In this document: piece by piece, positions 44,160 through 51,394 of the stretch
Position numbering within the stretch: position 1 is the first letter of the stretch
How the letters are laid out: the number at the start of each line of letters is the position of its first letter
Assembly: GCF_002000545.1 (NCBI RefSeq)
Contig: NZ_MLHL01000016.1
Coordinates: forward strand, 1-51,394
Direction: 5' to 3'
DNA: 51,394 nt
Source of the DNA: Rodentibacter trehalosifermentans
Lineage (GTDB): Bacteria; Pseudomonadota; Gammaproteobacteria; Enterobacterales; Pasteurellaceae
Program-made: the position numbers and the translations under genes
The notes under the pieces: generated by a model
Database searches by the model: none
Seen by the model: only the letters and a program-made list of their open reading frames with translations
What the model was told of the DNA's origin: nothing

Positions 44160-44197
44160 AAGTGCGGTTAAAAATACTCTCATTTTTGACCGCACTT
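44160..44197. repeat. Inverted uptake-signal hairpin between siaT and nanM
   Basis: AAGTGCGGTTAAAAAT (44160-44175) and ATTTTTGACCGCACTT (44182-44197) form a 16-base stem with one G-T pair and a 6-base loop. There is no T-run after it, so it may attenuate but probably does not fully end siaPT transcription before nanM. It is the last Hin-type uptake signal in the window. Confidence 0.75.
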
Positions 44198-44265
44198 GAA
44201 ATCACACGCTATTCAATGCTGTTTTATGAATAGCCCCCCTAACATTAACCAAAATGAGGTTTATG

Positions 44266-45393
44266 ATGAAACGAACAAAAACAGCATTATGCACAGCACT
44301 TTTTGCCGCCCTCACTTTTTCTGCAAACGCTCAGGCTTATCCGGATCTGCCTGTGGGCATTAAAAGCGGAGCCGGTGCGTTAATCGGTGATACCGTTTAT
44401 GTGGGATTAGGTTCCGGTGGCGATAAATTCTATTCCCTTAACCTAAAAGATCCTGCTGCACAATGGCAAGAAATTGCCGCCTTCCCGGGAGGAGAGCGCA
44501 ATCAGCCCGTTGCAGCCGCAGTAGCGGGAAAACTTTATGTTTTTGGCGGCTTGCAAAAAAATGAAAAAGGTGAGCTTCAATTGGTGAATGATGCCTACCA
44601 ATATAATCCAACGGACAATACTTGGACAAAATTGCCAACCCGCTCACCACGAGGTTTAGTGGGCTCATCCGGTGCATCATATGGCGATAAGGTTTACATT
44701 GTCGGTGGCTCCAATCTTGCTCTCTTCAACGGTTTCTTCCAAGATATGGTGGCTGCCGGTGAAGATAAAATGAAAAAAGAAGCCATCACCGCCACCTATT
44801 TCAACCAACGCCCGGAAGATTATTTCTTTACCACGGAATTATTAAGCTATGAGCCTTCAACCAATCAATGGCGTAATGAAGGTCGCCTGCCATTTTCCGG
44901 TCGTGCCGGTGCGGCATTGACCATTCAAGGCAATGCGTTAATGGTCGTCAATGGCGAAATTAAACCCGGCCTTCGCACCGCAGAAACCCACCAAGGTCAA
45001 TTCACCAATCAAGGCGTACAATGGAAAAATCTACCGGATTTGCCCGCCCCTGAAGGTCAAAGCCAAGATGGTTTAGCCGGTGCAATGGCAGGTTATAGCC
45101 ATGGGTATTATTTAGTTACCGGTGGGGCAAACTTCCCGGGCTCTGTAAAACAATTTAAATCAGGTATGTTGCACGCTCACAAAGGGTTAAACAAAGCATG
45201 GCATAAGGAAATTTATACCTTCAATAATGGAAAATGGCGTATTATTGGCGAGCTACCAATGAATATCGGCTATGGATTATCCGTTTCTTATGATAATAAA
45301 GTGCTGTTAATTGGTGGTGAAACCGACGGTGGAAAAGCCTTAACCTCGGTGAAAACGTTAAGCTATGACGGTAAAAAATTAACCGTGGAATAA
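44266..45393 (+). CDS. nanM: N-acetylneuraminate epimerase (sialic acid mutarotase)
   Basis: NanM speeds conversion between alpha- and beta-sialic acid in the periplasm. I start at the ATG at 44266, six bases after AGG; ATGs at 44263 and 44254 are in frame. The 375-residue precursor has a signal peptide ending ANAQAYP. The Kelch beta-propeller repeats are seen as [48 protein letters not shown] and [16 protein letters not shown]. It follows siaT as in H. influenzae. Confidence 0.93.
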   Translation: MKRTKTALCTALFAALTFSANAQAYPDLPVGIKSGAGALIGDTVYVGLGSGGDKFYSLNLKDPAAQWQEIAAFPGGERNQPVAAAVAGKLYVFGGLQKNEKGELQLVNDAYQYNPTDNTWTKLPTRSPRGLVGSSGASYGDKVYIVGGSNLALFNGFFQDMVAAGEDKMKKEAITATYFNQRPEDYFFTTELLSYEPSTNQWRNEGRLPFSGRAGAALTIQGNALMVVNGEIKPGLRTAETHQGQFTNQGVQWKNLPDLPAPEGQSQDGLAGAMAGYSHGYYLVTGGANFPGSVKQFKSGMLHAHKGLNKAWHKEIYTFNNGKWRIIGELPMNIGYGLSVSYDNKVLLIGGETDGGKALTSVKTLSYDGKKLTVE

Positions 45394-45412
45394 CCACGAA
45401 TAAAGATAAACG

Positions 45413-45443
45413 ACCGCTTGTGAACAGTATCCTTACAAGCGGT
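45413..45443 (+). repeat. Inverted Apl-type uptake cores / terminator after nanM
   Basis: ACCGCTTGT (45413-45421) and ACAAGCGGT (45435-45443) form a 9-base stem around 13 bases, then GAATAAAAAAT. The 9-mer ACAAGCGGT is the core of the uptake signal of the Actinobacillus pleuropneumoniae branch, not of the Hin branch. It probably acts as a hairpin after nanM; termination strength is doubtful because the run is A, not T. Confidence 0.7.
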
Positions 45444-45467
45444 GAATAAAAAATCTAAGGAGTATTT

Positions 45468-46937
45468 ATGAGTATTCTTAGCTATGCACAAAAAATCGGA
45501 CAGGCATTGATGGTTCCTGTTGCCGCCTTGCCTGCCGCCGCACTATTAATGGGGATCGGTTATTGGATAGACCCTGACGGTTGGGGGGCAAACAGTCAAT
45601 TGGCTGCATTATTAATCAAATCAGGAGCAGCCATTATTGATAATATGGGCTTATTGTTTGCCGTGGGGGTCGCTTTTGGTTTATCCAAAGACAAACACGG
45701 TTCCGCCGCCCTTTCCGGCTTGGTGGGGTTTTATGTAGTAACAACCTTGCTTTCACCGGGCGGTGTCGCACAATTACAGCATATTGACCCAAGCCAAGTC
45801 CCTGCCGCTTTCGGTAAAATAAACAACCAATTTATTGGGATCTTAATTGGTGTCATTTCTGCTGAACTTTATAATCGTTTCTATCAGGTGGAATTACCGA
45901 AAGCCCTGTCGTTCTTTAGCGGAAAACGCCTTGTCCCGATTGTGGTGGCGTTCGTGATGATTGCCCTTTCTTTCCTGCTTCTCTATGTTTGGCCGCCTAT
46001 TTTTAACGGGCTCGTTGCATTCGGTGAATCAATCAAAGATTTAGGGGCAATTGGTGCGGGTATTTACGGTTTCTTTAACCGCTTGCTCATTTCAGTGGGC
46101 TTACACCATGCCTTAAATTCCGTTTTCTGGTTTGATGTCGCGGGCATTAACGATATTCCAAATTTCCTTGGCGGCGCAAAATCTCTTGCTGAAGGTACGG
46201 CTACGGTCGGGGTAACGGGTATGTATCAAGCAGGCTTCTTCCCGGTGATGATGTTCGGTCTACCGGGTGCAGCCTTGGCCATTTACCACAGTGCCAAACC
46301 AAGCCAAAAAACGAAAGTGGCTTCAATTATGCTGGCTGCCGCCTTTGCTTCTTTCTTCACCGGGATTACCGAGCCACTTGAATTTTCATTTATGTTCGTC
46401 GCCCCAATTCTTTATGTCATTCACGCACTTTTAACCGGTCTTTCCGTATTTATTGCAGCAAGTATGCACTGGATTGCAGGCTTTGGTTTCAGTGCCGGAT
46501 TAGTGGATATGGTGCTTTCTTCTCGTAATCCACTTGCAGTGAATTGGTATATGCTCATTGTACAAGGCGTAGTTTTCTTTGCTATTTACTATGTGATATT
46601 CCGTGCCGCAATCAAGGTATTCAACCTAAAAACCCTTGGGCGTGAAGAACAAGAAGAAACGCACGAAGACAGCACGGTGGTCGAAACTACCTCTCGCGAA
46701 GAAACCGCAATCAAATTTATTGATGCCTTGGGGGGAAAAGCAAACTTCAAGCATATTGATGCCTGTATCACTCGATTACGATTAACCTTGGTTGATCACA
46801 ACAACATCAATGAAGCACAGCTTAAATCCCTCGGTTCAAAAGGGACAATCAAAATAGGCAATGATGGGTTACAAGTGATTTTAGGTCCCGAAGCTGAATT
46901 AGTTGCAGAAGCAATGAAACGTCAGATTCATTATTAA
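45468..46937 (+). CDS. nagE: PTS GlcNAc-type EIICB permease (NagE-like)
   Basis: The 489-residue protein has an EIIC domain (residues about 1-385), with GQALMVPVAALPAAALLMGIG at the start split by membrane helices, ISVGLHHALNSVFWF and GITEPLEFSFMFVAP. A linker and an EIIB domain (about 405-489) follow, with the phosphocysteine in DACITRLRLTL near residue 433. It resembles NagE but lacks the C-terminal EIIA domain present in the 648-residue E. coli NagE, so phosphate must come from a separate EIIA such as Crr. It would import GlcNAc as GlcNAc-6-P, the substrate of NagA. Glucose or glucosamine remain possible substrates. Confidence 0.82.
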   Translation: MSILSYAQKIGQALMVPVAALPAAALLMGIGYWIDPDGWGANSQLAALLIKSGAAIIDNMGLLFAVGVAFGLSKDKHGSAALSGLVGFYVVTTLLSPGGVAQLQHIDPSQVPAAFGKINNQFIGILIGVISAELYNRFYQVELPKALSFFSGKRLVPIVVAFVMIALSFLLLYVWPPIFNGLVAFGESIKDLGAIGAGIYGFFNRLLISVGLHHALNSVFWFDVAGINDIPNFLGGAKSLAEGTATVGVTGMYQAGFFPVMMFGLPGAALAIYHSAKPSQKTKVASIMLAAAFASFFTGITEPLEFSFMFVAPILYVIHALLTGLSVFIAASMHWIAGFGFSAGLVDMVLSSRNPLAVNWYMLIVQGVVFFAIYYVIFRAAIKVFNLKTLGREEQEETHEDSTVVETTSREETAIKFIDALGGKANFKHIDACITRLRLTLVDHNNINEAQLKSLGSKGTIKIGNDGLQVILGPEAELVAEAMKRQIHY

Positions 46938-46944
46938 TATGACT

Positions 46945-46966
46945 TCCCGCCTTAAAGGCGGGATTT
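46945..46966 (+). terminator. Terminator after nagE
   Basis: TCCCGCCTT (46945-46953) and AAGGCGGGA (46955-46963) form a strong GC-rich stem with a very tight loop, followed by TTTCTCCC. It begins 8 bases after the nagE stop. Confidence 0.7.
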
Positions 46967-47219
46967 CTCCCATCAAAATTGACTGATTATTGTCGATCTT
47001 TCTTGAACTTCCCCTCAAGAGTAACTAAAACTCACATTTTGTATAGAAATGATGTACGAAAATATTCGCAATTGGGATATTCTCTTTCTTAATTTTATAC
47101 GTTGAATATTACGGGTTTTAAGATAGCTAAACGTCCACCTTAATTTGTGCTAGCCGGCATAGACAAAAAGCCATAGCCTTATTGTTACTTAGAGGTTATC
47201 GCTTGCTTTATATTAAAAA
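46967..47219. other. Spacer between nagE and the haemagglutinin gene
   Basis: This AT-rich stretch between two convergent genes contains no open frame, RNA gene or uptake signal that I can support. It could hold the decayed remains of a gene lost from the 3' side of the haemagglutinin, such as an immunity gene, but I see nothing that shows this. Confidence 0.4.
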
Positions 47220-47272
47220 AATTTGCCGAAACACATTGTATTCCAAATTATTAACAATAGTTTCGGCAAATT
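47210..47272 (-). terminator. Terminator after the haemagglutinin gene
   Basis: AATTTGCCGAAAC (47220-47232) and GTTTCGGCAAATT (47260-47272) form a 13-base perfect stem with a 27-base loop. On the minus strand it lies 19 bases after the stop and is followed by TTTTTAATATAAAG. Confidence 0.75.
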
Positions 47273-47291
47273 ATTAAGCTTAGTAAATGAT

Positions 47292-50200
47292 TTATCTACG
47301 TCTGCGTTGTTTCACCAGTTCTAAAACACGTGTTTTTTGATCGGTAGTTAAATTAATATTCGTTTTAACGACTTGGTTTTTAACAATTTGCGGTTTCGGT
47401 GGATTAATACCGCCATGTTTTACATTTTCAGTTTTAGTCGAATCAACCTTCACATTAACATCAGCTTTCACGCCTGCAATCGTTCCATTATCCCAATCTT
47501 TTCTAACATTTTCTGCCCATTTATCTGCTGGATATGGGGTAAATTTGCCACTTCCATTTGCAGAAAGGTGTACACTGGTTTCGCTCACTTTATCCGTAAC
47601 AGAGTTACTTGTAACACTGCCTGTCAGGTTATTGGTTACATTTGGTGCATTAACGCTACTACCATTAAAGTGTGCATTATGACCTGAAATAGTTGCATTT
47701 TGTGCATTTAAATCGGTCGTTGCGTGAGTTGCATTGCGTACAACATCAACATTTAATTTGCCAGAACCATTGGATGGTGTCCATTTGTTGTCGCTAAGAC
47801 CACCATTTAATGATAATCCGACATCAACGCCCGTTTTATTGACGTTACTAACGGCCGCATTTAAGTTTACGTCTCCTTTACCACCATCTAAGTTAAGGTT
47901 AGTACTATTTGACGATATGCCTGTTAAATTAACGCCATTTTGTCCTTGAATATTGATGTTCTGACCATTAATGGATACGCCTTGATGAGTTGTACTATTT
48001 TCATATTGAACATTCACATGACCATTAATGCCAAGACTTGAGGTATTTGCACCGACACTTACTCCACCACCTACAGAAACATTTAGATCTTGGACTTGGC
48101 TTTTACCCGGTTGAATATTAACCGTATCACCTGTGATAGAGACGTTGTTACCTGCATTTACGTTTGTACCTTGTAAGTTTACCCCATCTTTACCGTGAAT
48201 ATCTACATTATTACCGCCTTGTACATTATGTAAAACAGCATCAGTACGGTTTCCTTTATGTCCATTTGCCGTAAAATTTACATCAACAGATGGGACAGCT
48301 GCACTCACTGCCGGAATCACAATTGACCCCACTCCAACATTTAGGGTAAAACCACCACCTTTGTGCGAACTGGTATTTTGTGATTGGGTAAAGTTTACTT
48401 TATCCGCATTGATATTGACATTATTATTTGCTGCAATATCCGCTTGGCTGTTCAATGTACCAGTTGTAATATTCACATTATTGCCCAGTACATTCGCTTT
48501 ATGGGCTGTTGTAGAATTACTTTGATCTTTTTGGAAATGAATACCCGCATTCACAGCTACATTAGCGGTCGCAAAATCTTTAGTTGTTGCACTCACGCCA
48601 ATCGTTAAGCCTGCGGTTAATCTCTCATTCTGTTTAGTATTGTGTGCCGATAGAATGTTGTGGGCTTGTGAATCAAGATTAACGTCTCCCCCGGCTTGAT
48701 ATTGTGTGCCAACATCCATCAGACGAGTCGTATTGACATTGATGTCTTTACCTGCTGTGAGCGTTGTACTTTGTGCATTACTTGCAGAATTACTCTCTTT
48801 ACCGCCAGAAATGCCGAGTACAAGGCTACCATTAACGGTTTTATTTTTATCCACTGAGGTGGTTAAGGTTAAGCCCAAATCAAAGTTCTTCTGTTTATCA
48901 TTTTCTGTATTATATTCTGGAATATGAGAAACGCTCTTCGCATTTTCGGAAATGTTTGCACCTGCAGTGAGCTGAGATCCCTTATGCCCAATATGTTGAT
49001 TTGCATTGATATTGAGATCACCTGCTGCAGAAAGTTGGCTTCCTTTAGCGGTAGTGGTGGTTTTGTCTTTATCTGTATGTTGAAGACCTAAGGATATTTT
49101 GTTGGTTATGCTACTCTCTGTGACCGTTACTGTATTTGTAATACCGAAATCTGTATTAACTTTAGAAGTATGAGAGAAATCATGGTGTGCTTTGGTATTC
49201 ACATTGTTAGCGCTAATATTCAGATCGCCTTTAGTTGCCACAACCTTACTTCCTGTCACATTGACGCTATTAGCCGTTAAATTTGCACTAGCCCCACTGA
49301 CTTCCGATGGATTATAGGTATGCTCTTCTTTCAATTTAGAGTGTTTATAAAAACCAAATGTTGCACTGGCTTCGCCTTTAAATTTCAAATTATCTTTGAC
49401 ATTATCAGCCAAATTGTTCGCCTGTTCATTACGTTTTACTTTACCTGCAATCACATCGGCTAACAGATCAATTGATGATTTTGCTAGCCCTTCTTTATCA
49501 ATGAATAGTGTTGGCTTCTCCACTTTCGTGGTAAAACCAATACCAGATTGCGTGTAGCTTTGCGTGAGGTAATCCTGACTACCTAGGATATTAATTTTCC
49601 CGCCTGCAATAATATCAAGAGCCCCACCCGCTTGCACACGGCTACCAACAATATTGACATTTTTATCGGTAACTAACTGTAAATTTGATTGAGATCCCAA
49701 CTCAGCACCTTTTCTGGTATAGACCAATTTATAACCTTTAGTACGCTCTTTGGTAATATCAAAAATTGTGCCTTTACGTCCTTTTTCTTCATAGCTACTT
49801 ACATTTGATACTGCATCTAAAACGAGGTTTCCGTCATTTGCTTTCACCAGAGCATCTTTGCCAGAAATTATTCGGCTTCCAGAAATATTCACCCCTTTTT
49901 TCGAGTCTAAAAGGATTGCGCCTTTAACAGTAAAATCTGCACCATGTTGTTCTCTATCATTTCTAGTTGAAGCTAGTGTTTTTGAGCCTGCGAATCCGCC
50001 CCAATATTTCTCTTTATCATCAACGTTATGATCATTTACTACTTCTTCTGAATTAAATTGAAGTTTTCCAGCATTTGCGAGCACGAAATCACCATCAATT
50101 TGCCCAATAGTTCCTGCAAATTGAATATCTGAAGCACTTGATACAATCAAATCACCTTTTACATTCATTTTACTTGGAGCATATTTTTGGGCATTGGCAG

Positions 50201-51394
50201 ATTGACGGCTACTTCCTGTTTTATTTTTTGGTGAAAGATTTTTAAATTGAACAGAGTCATCATAGTGATTTAGTTCTTTTACGCCTCTAAATACAACTCC
50301 TTTTTCCCCATGCAATGCTACATTTACTGCATCAATTTGCGTTGCATCTCCTGTTAGCTGACCATCTAATGCAACAAGTTTAAGACTATCCGCTTTAATG
50401 GATGTACTATGCGTAGTTTCTGTTTCGCTCCATGAGGTTTCTCTAATTTTTTCATGTTTTCTAGTACGGCTATCGCCAATAAGTTCATTTTTTTTGGTTT
50501 TTTGTGCACCTAAATGTGTTTTTCCGCCCACTAATACTGCATCTTTTGACTGAATATCAGCACCAGAAATATCTAAATGATTAGAGGCCACTACAATGAC
50601 AGAATCAGCTTTTACCGTAGTTTTTGTAAAGTGCTCAGTATTTTTATTTGATGTACGGCTACCTACGAATTTGTCCGGTTCTTTAATTTCTTTAAATGTA
50701 CCCAGATTTGTTTTTGTAACAGTACCATTTAATTTTGCATTCCCAGCGGTGACGACAACTTCTTTAGCTTCTAAATTACTGCCAGTAATTGATAAATTGG
50801 CTCGTTCATCTGTTGAGTGAATACGGATTCGTCCAGCCTGAATACTGCCAGCGACTTTACCATCTAATACTTTTTCTTGTTGTGGTAATACGTTAATCGT
50901 TAATTGACCGTCATCTGCACGTTCAATTTTATTACGCCCCTGAACAATATTGACGTTTCCGTTATTTGATTGAATCTTACCGGCAATATTTACTTTTGGT
51001 GCAATAAGATCCACATTTGACGTTCCTGATATGCTTCCTTTTGTTGTTAAGCTGTTCTCACCATCGACTTGATAACCTGCTAACTTACCACTTTCAACAG
51101 TTGCTTTCCCTACTACTAAAGAGGCTCTTGGCGTATTAATAAAGCCAGCACCATCAACACTGATTCCATTTGGATTAGCTAATACATAATCAGCAGCTTG
51201 ACCTGCAATCTCTTGTTTACCGGCAAGATGTGATGGATTACGGCTTACCACTTCATTTAAAATGATCGTAGCCGCTTTTGTGCGTAGATTAGGGTTTTTG
51301 GTGACTTCACCAGCAAGCTGGATTTGGCTGGTTTGCAATCCATTGTTGAGTACAGCACCCGCTTTATCAACATTAAATTTAGGGGCTGACGTAG
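47292..51394 (-). CDS. Filamentous haemagglutinin-type exoprotein (TpsA), N-terminus outside the window
   Basis: About 1,366 residues are visible. The frame stays open to the window edge, so the signal peptide and first part of the TPS domain are missing; the TTG at 51338 is not a true start. The visible TPS part has GQAADYVLANPNGISVDGAG, SNVDLIAPKVNIAG and related beta-helix strands. The middle holds haemagglutinin repeats rich in Asn, Ser, Thr and Gly (LTAGKDINVNT, GGNNVDIHGKDGVNLQG). It ends in LTTDQKTRVLELVKQRRRR. No VENN motif or toxin domain is seen, unlike CdiA. Secretion would need a TpsB partner, not in the window. Likely an adhesin. Confidence 0.88.
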   Translation of the reverse strand, partial: TSAPKFNVDKAGAVLNNGLQTSQIQLAGEVTKNPNLRTKAATIILNEVVSRNPSHLAGKQEIAGQAADYVLANPNGISVDGAGFINTPRASLVVGKATVESGKLAGYQVDGENSLTTKGSISGTSNVDLIAPKVNIAGKIQSNNGNVNIVQGRNKIERADDGQLTINVLPQQEKVLDGKVAGSIQAGRIRIHSTDERANLSITGSNLEAKEVVVTAGNAKLNGTVTKTNLGTFKEIKEPDKFVGSRTSNKNTEHFTKTTVKADSVIVVASNHLDISGADIQSKDAVLVGGKTHLGAQKTKKNELIGDSRTRKHEKIRETSWSETETTHSTSIKADSLKLVALDGQLTGDATQIDAVNVALHGEKGVVFRGVKELNHYDDSVQFKNLSPKNKTGSSRQSANAQKYAPSKMNVKGDLIVSSASDIQFAGTIGQIDGDFVLANAGKLQFNSEEVVNDHNVDDKEKYWGGFAGSKTLASTRNDREQHGADFTVKGAILLDSKKGVNISGSRIISGKDALVKANDGNLVLDAVSNVSSYEEKGRKGTIFDITKERTKGYKLVYTRKGAELGSQSNLQLVTDKNVNIVGSRVQAGGALDIIAGGKINILGSQDYLTQSYTQSGIGFTTKVEKPTLFIDKEGLAKSSIDLLADVIAGKVKRNEQANNLADNVKDNLKFKGEASATFGFYKHSKLKEEHTYNPSEVSGASANLTANSVNVTGSKVVATKGDLNISANNVNTKAHHDFSHTSKVNTDFGITNTVTVTESSITNKISLGLQHTDKDKTTTTAKGSQLSAAGDLNINANQHIGHKGSQLTAGANISENAKSVSHIPEYNTENDKQKNFDLGLTLTTSVDKNKTVNGSLVLGISGGKESNSASNAQSTTLTAGKDINVNTTRLMDVGTQYQAGGDVNLDSQAHNILSAHNTKQNERLTAGLTIGVSATTKDFATANVAVNAGIHFQKDQSNSTTAHKANVLGNNVNITTGTLNSQADIAANNNVNINADKVNFTQSQNTSSHKGGGFTLNVGVGSIVIPAVSAAVPSVDVNFTANGHKGNRTDAVLHNVQGGNNVDIHGKDGVNLQGTNVNAGNNVSITGDTVNIQPGKSQVQDLNVSVGGGVSVGANTSSLGINGHVNVQYENSTTHQGVSINGQNINIQGQNGVNLTGISSNSTNLNLDGGKGDVNLNAAVSNVNKTGVDVGLSLNGGLSDNKWTPSNGSGKLNVDVVRNATHATTDLNAQNATISGHNAHFNGSSVNAPNVTNNLTGSVTSNSVTDKVSETSVHLSANGSGKFTPYPADKWAENVRKDWDNGTIAGVKADVNVKVDSTKTENVKHGGINPPKPQIVKNQVVKTNINLTTDQKTRVLELVKQRRRR

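Noticed and set aside
47292-47700. A CdiA-type toxin domain at the haemagglutinin C-terminus
   Set aside because: I looked for VENN or related boundary motifs and for a compact C-terminal domain followed by a small immunity gene. The region is repeat-like to near the end and no small gene follows.
48700-48930. Plus-strand open frames inside the haemagglutinin region
   Set aside because: The repetitive Asn/Thr-rich coding strand produces open frames on its complement. None has a ribosome site or a plausible product.
51336-51338. TTG at 51338 as the start of the haemagglutinin
   Set aside because: The frame continues upstream to the window edge with typical TPS-domain sequence (FNVDKAGAVLNNGLQ), so the gene is cut by the window and the TTG is internal.

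Overview
The window is a Pasteurellaceae chromosome segment. The 9-base Hin-type DNA uptake signal (AAGTGCGGT or its complement) occurs roughly three dozen times by eye. Gene blocks such as hflD-purB-trpS, RNase T2-pgk-fbaA, narQ-murB-rpoH and nan/nag-siaPT-nanM follow Haemophilus influenzae order. Gene content and the Hin-type signal point to the Haemophilus/Aggregatibacter branch; the species cannot be fixed from the sequence. No tRNA, rRNA, CRISPR array, insertion sequence or prophage was seen.

Layout. 1-6.5 kb: end of transketolase, transaldolase, a phosphoethanolamine-transferase-like enzyme, UMP kinase, YggT, CorA, a YajG-like lipoprotein and BolA. 6.9-15.9 kb: the complete Na+-translocating NADH:quinone oxidoreductase operon nqrABCDEF, then the flavin transferase ApbE, the NqrM maturation factor, an unrecognised exported protein and mnmA. 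16-24.7 kb: a YgiC/YgiB pair, YigB, a DUF2251-type protein, enolase, purB, hflD, trpS, a YfcZ-like protein, a very small DUF1232-like protein and a ferredoxin. 24.7-30.9 kb: RNase T2, pgk, fbaA, an O-antigen-ligase-like protein, a family 9 glycosyltransferase and a YczE-like membrane protein. 31-35.3 kb: rpoH, a DUF2322-type protein, murB and narQ.

35.4-46.9 kb is a full sialic acid and amino sugar locus. SiaP/SiaT import sialic acid and NanM supplies the right anomer. NanA, NanK and NanE convert it to GlcNAc-6-P, and NagA and NagB convert that to fructose-6-P. SiaR regulates the locus from inside the catabolic operon. A NagE-like PTS permease lies at the end of the transport arm. Catabolic and transport operons are divergent, with a CRP-like site centred between two recognisable promoters. 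The last 4.1 kb is most of a filamentous-haemagglutinin-type (TpsA) exoprotein on the minus strand. Its N-terminus lies outside the window, and it ends without a recognisable toxin tail.

Most of the window is conserved housekeeping sequence. The less ordinary points are a structured 230-base region before corA, an Asn-Thr hexanucleotide repeat tract in the YgiB-like lipoprotein, inverted uptake signals used as hairpins (one inside a gene, one between nagB and nagA), a 7-kb stretch without Hin uptake signals that contains an inverted Apl-type core, and the toxinless haemagglutinin. I did not find convincing evidence of a wholly new multi-gene system.
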